DNA from: Pseudomonadota bacterium
GTDB taxonomy: Bacteria; SAR324; NAC60-12
Assembly: GCA_014381795.1 (NCBI GenBank)
Contig: JACNKY010000283.1
Span: 1-7,537 of the forward strand
Reading direction: 5' to 3'
Length of the DNA stretch: 7,537 nt
Part shown: positions 6,429 to 7,537 of the stretch, one piece after another
Numbering within the stretch: the stretch's first letter is position 1
Layout of the letters: each line of letters opens with the position of its first letter
The notes under the pieces: generated by a model
Seen by the model: only the letters and a program-made list of their open reading frames with translations
Told to the model about the DNA's origin: nothing
The model's database searches: none
Program-made: the position numbers and the translations under genes

Positions 6429-7385
6429 ATGAAAAAAAATTTTACTGGGATAAATCCAAGGTCAGTACAAAATGTTTGCAGCATCGGTGCAGGTCCAATT
6501 GGGGCTGGGTGGGCGGCATCTTTTCTTGCACAGGGGTATAAGGTCTCTGTCTATTTGCATGAAGCATCTGAGGAAGATGCCTTAAATGATTTGATTGCCA
6601 ATGCTTGGAGCAGTTTGGAAGCCTTGGGTCTTGCTAATGGAGCATCACGAGACAATCTTTCTTGCACCACCAATCTTGCGGATGCAGTAAAGGGAGCGGA
6701 ATTCATTCAGGAAAGTGTGCCGGAGAATCTAGCATTAAAGCAAAAAATTTATGCACAACTTGGAGAGCTTGTTCCGGCAAATGTTGTTATCGCTTCCAGC
6801 ACTTCCGGACTGCCTATGAGCGAGATTCAGGCACACTGTTCCACACCTGAGCGAACAGTTGTAGGTCACCCTTTTAATCCTCCGTATTTGCTGCCATTAG
6901 TTGAAATAGTTAGAGGCGAAAAAACATCTGATGCTGCTGTGAAATGGTTGGTTGAATTTTATCAAATTGCCGGAAAGGCGCCTTTAGTTTTAAACAAAGA
7001 AATTCCAGGATTTATTGCAACTCGTTTGCAGGAAGCAATCTGGCGCGAAGCCCTGCACATGGTGGATAACAATGAGGCAACTGTTGAGCAAATCGACTAT
7101 GCCATCACAAATGGTCCAGGACCGCGTTGGGCTCTGATGGGGCCTTGTATGGCTTACCATTTGGGCGGTGGAGAAGGTGGAATGGCTTACACACTAGACC
7201 AGTTCGGCCCTGCATTGAAACTCCCTTGGACTCGTCTGGTAGCTCCTGAACTAACGCAGGAACTACGAAATAAAATGGTTGATGGTTGCATCCGTGAAGC
7301 TGATGGTCGAGAAATTTCTGAGATGAATCGTGATCGTGATCGCAAACTCGTAGCGATCCGCAAAGCTCTCAAAGGCATTGAATAA
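6429..7385 (+). CDS. 3-hydroxyacyl-CoA dehydrogenase family protein, L-carnitine dehydrogenase-like
   Basis: A 318-residue NAD-dependent dehydrogenase of the 3-hydroxyacyl-CoA dehydrogenase fold, expected to oxidise a 3-hydroxyl to a 3-keto group. The N-terminal Rossmann domain has GAGPIG at 20-25. The catalytic core shows SSTSGL (123-128), His147 in GHPFNP and Glu159 in PLVEI, matching the family His-Glu pair. The C-terminal helical domain has EIPGFIATRLQEAIWREALH (191-210), then RWALMGP and YHLGGGEGGM, closing with FGPALKLPW. These C-terminal motifs and the length match L-carnitine dehydrogenase better than fatty-acid 3-hydroxyacyl-CoA dehydrogenase: the usual substrate-binding Asn of the RL motif is replaced (Thr198). 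The acidic residue that normally binds the NAD ribose at the end of the second beta strand is Leu43. There is no Shine-Dalgarno sequence; the start lies between runs of seven and eight A. The substrate is 3-hydroxyacyl-CoA or free carnitine; context cannot decide. Confidence 0.87.
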   Translation: MKKNFTGINPRSVQNVCSIGAGPIGAGWAASFLAQGYKVSVYLHEASEEDALNDLIANAWSSLEALGLANGASRDNLSCTTNLADAVKGAEFIQESVPENLALKQKIYAQLGELVPANVVIASSTSGLPMSEIQAHCSTPERTVVGHPFNPPYLLPLVEIVRGEKTSDAAVKWLVEFYQIAGKAPLVLNKEIPGFIATRLQEAIWREALHMVDNNEATVEQIDYAITNGPGPRWALMGPCMAYHLGGGEGGMAYTLDQFGPALKLPWTRLVAPELTQELRNKMVDGCIREADGREISEMNRDRDRKLVAIRKALKGIE

Positions 7386-7405
7386 CAAAATCCGCCTGAC
7401 AATTT

Positions 7406-7411
7406 AAGGGG
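7406..7411 (+). promoter_or_regulatory. Ribosome binding site of the last, truncated gene
   Basis: AAGGGG stands seven bases before the ATG at 7419. This spacing and strength support a real start there, although only 39 codons are visible. Confidence 0.55.
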
Positions 7412-7418
7412 TGGTGTG

Positions 7419-7537
7419 ATGGATTTTAATTATCAATTCCTTGTTGTTATGCGAGTGTATTGGAACGAAAACTATGAATTCAGTGAACTTATGATGTTCC
7501 TAGTTTCATATTATCTCGGTTCGGTAATGACAAATTA
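7419..7537 (+). CDS. Start of an unidentified protein, possibly an ABC permease (3' end outside window)
   Basis: An open frame of 39 codons runs from an ATG with a good ribosome site to the right edge, 33 bases after the dehydrogenase stop and on the same strand. It begins MDFNYQFL, a common opening of polar-amino-acid ABC permeases, and later has a hydrophobic stretch (LMMFLVSYYLGSVM). The middle (YWNENYEFSE) does not fit that family well, so the assignment is a weak guess. It may also be a damaged or unrelated gene. Position and orientation suggest that the operon continues. Confidence 0.45.
   Translation, partial: MDFNYQFLVVMRVYWNENYEFSELMMFLVSYYLGSVMTN

Overview
The window looks like part of an accessory catabolic operon from a proteobacterium, probably an alphaproteobacterium. 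This is judged from protein style and moderate G+C only; there is no rRNA or other taxonomic marker. All recognisable genes lie on the + strand with short gaps or ATGA overlaps. The window cuts into the operon at the left edge and into a further gene at the right edge.

Layout: (1) 1-559, the C-terminal part of a PotD-like solute-binding protein. (2) 634-1443 and 1440-2243, two PotB/PotC-type ABC permeases. The second is interrupted by a single in-frame TGA at 1812-1814, where relatives carry an aromatic residue. (3) 2263-3423, an acyl-CoA dehydrogenase. (4) 3420-5528, a 702-residue ADP (NDP)-forming acyl-CoA synthetase whose start overlaps the dehydrogenase stop. (5) 5602-6399, a crotonase closely resembling E. 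coli CaiD (crotonobetainyl-CoA hydratase). (6) 6429-7385, a 3-hydroxyacyl-CoA dehydrogenase-fold protein with the motifs and length of L-carnitine dehydrogenase. (7) 7419 to the right edge, the first 39 codons of another gene.

Together the genes suggest uptake and beta-oxidation-like breakdown of a quaternary-ammonium C4 acid (gamma-butyrobetaine, crotonobetaine or carnitine) or a close analogue. The proposed order is import by the ABC transporter, CoA activation by the ADP-forming ligase, alpha,beta-dehydrogenation, hydration by the CaiD-like enzyme, then oxidation of the 3-hydroxyl by the carnitine-dehydrogenase-like enzyme. No thiolase, beta-keto acid cleavage enzyme, CaiB-type CoA-transferase, CaiC-type AMP-forming ligase, ABC ATPase or regulator lies within the window. 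The substrate is inferred mainly from the CaiD and carnitine dehydrogenase resemblances.

The most notable features are the nonsense codon in the second permease, the unclear start of the first permease, the ADP-forming ligase in place of the usual Cai enzymes, and active-site or cofactor-site substitutions in both dehydrogenases. No CRISPR array, tRNA, rRNA, insertion sequence or convincing terminator was seen. No gene-free stretch exceeds about 75 bases.
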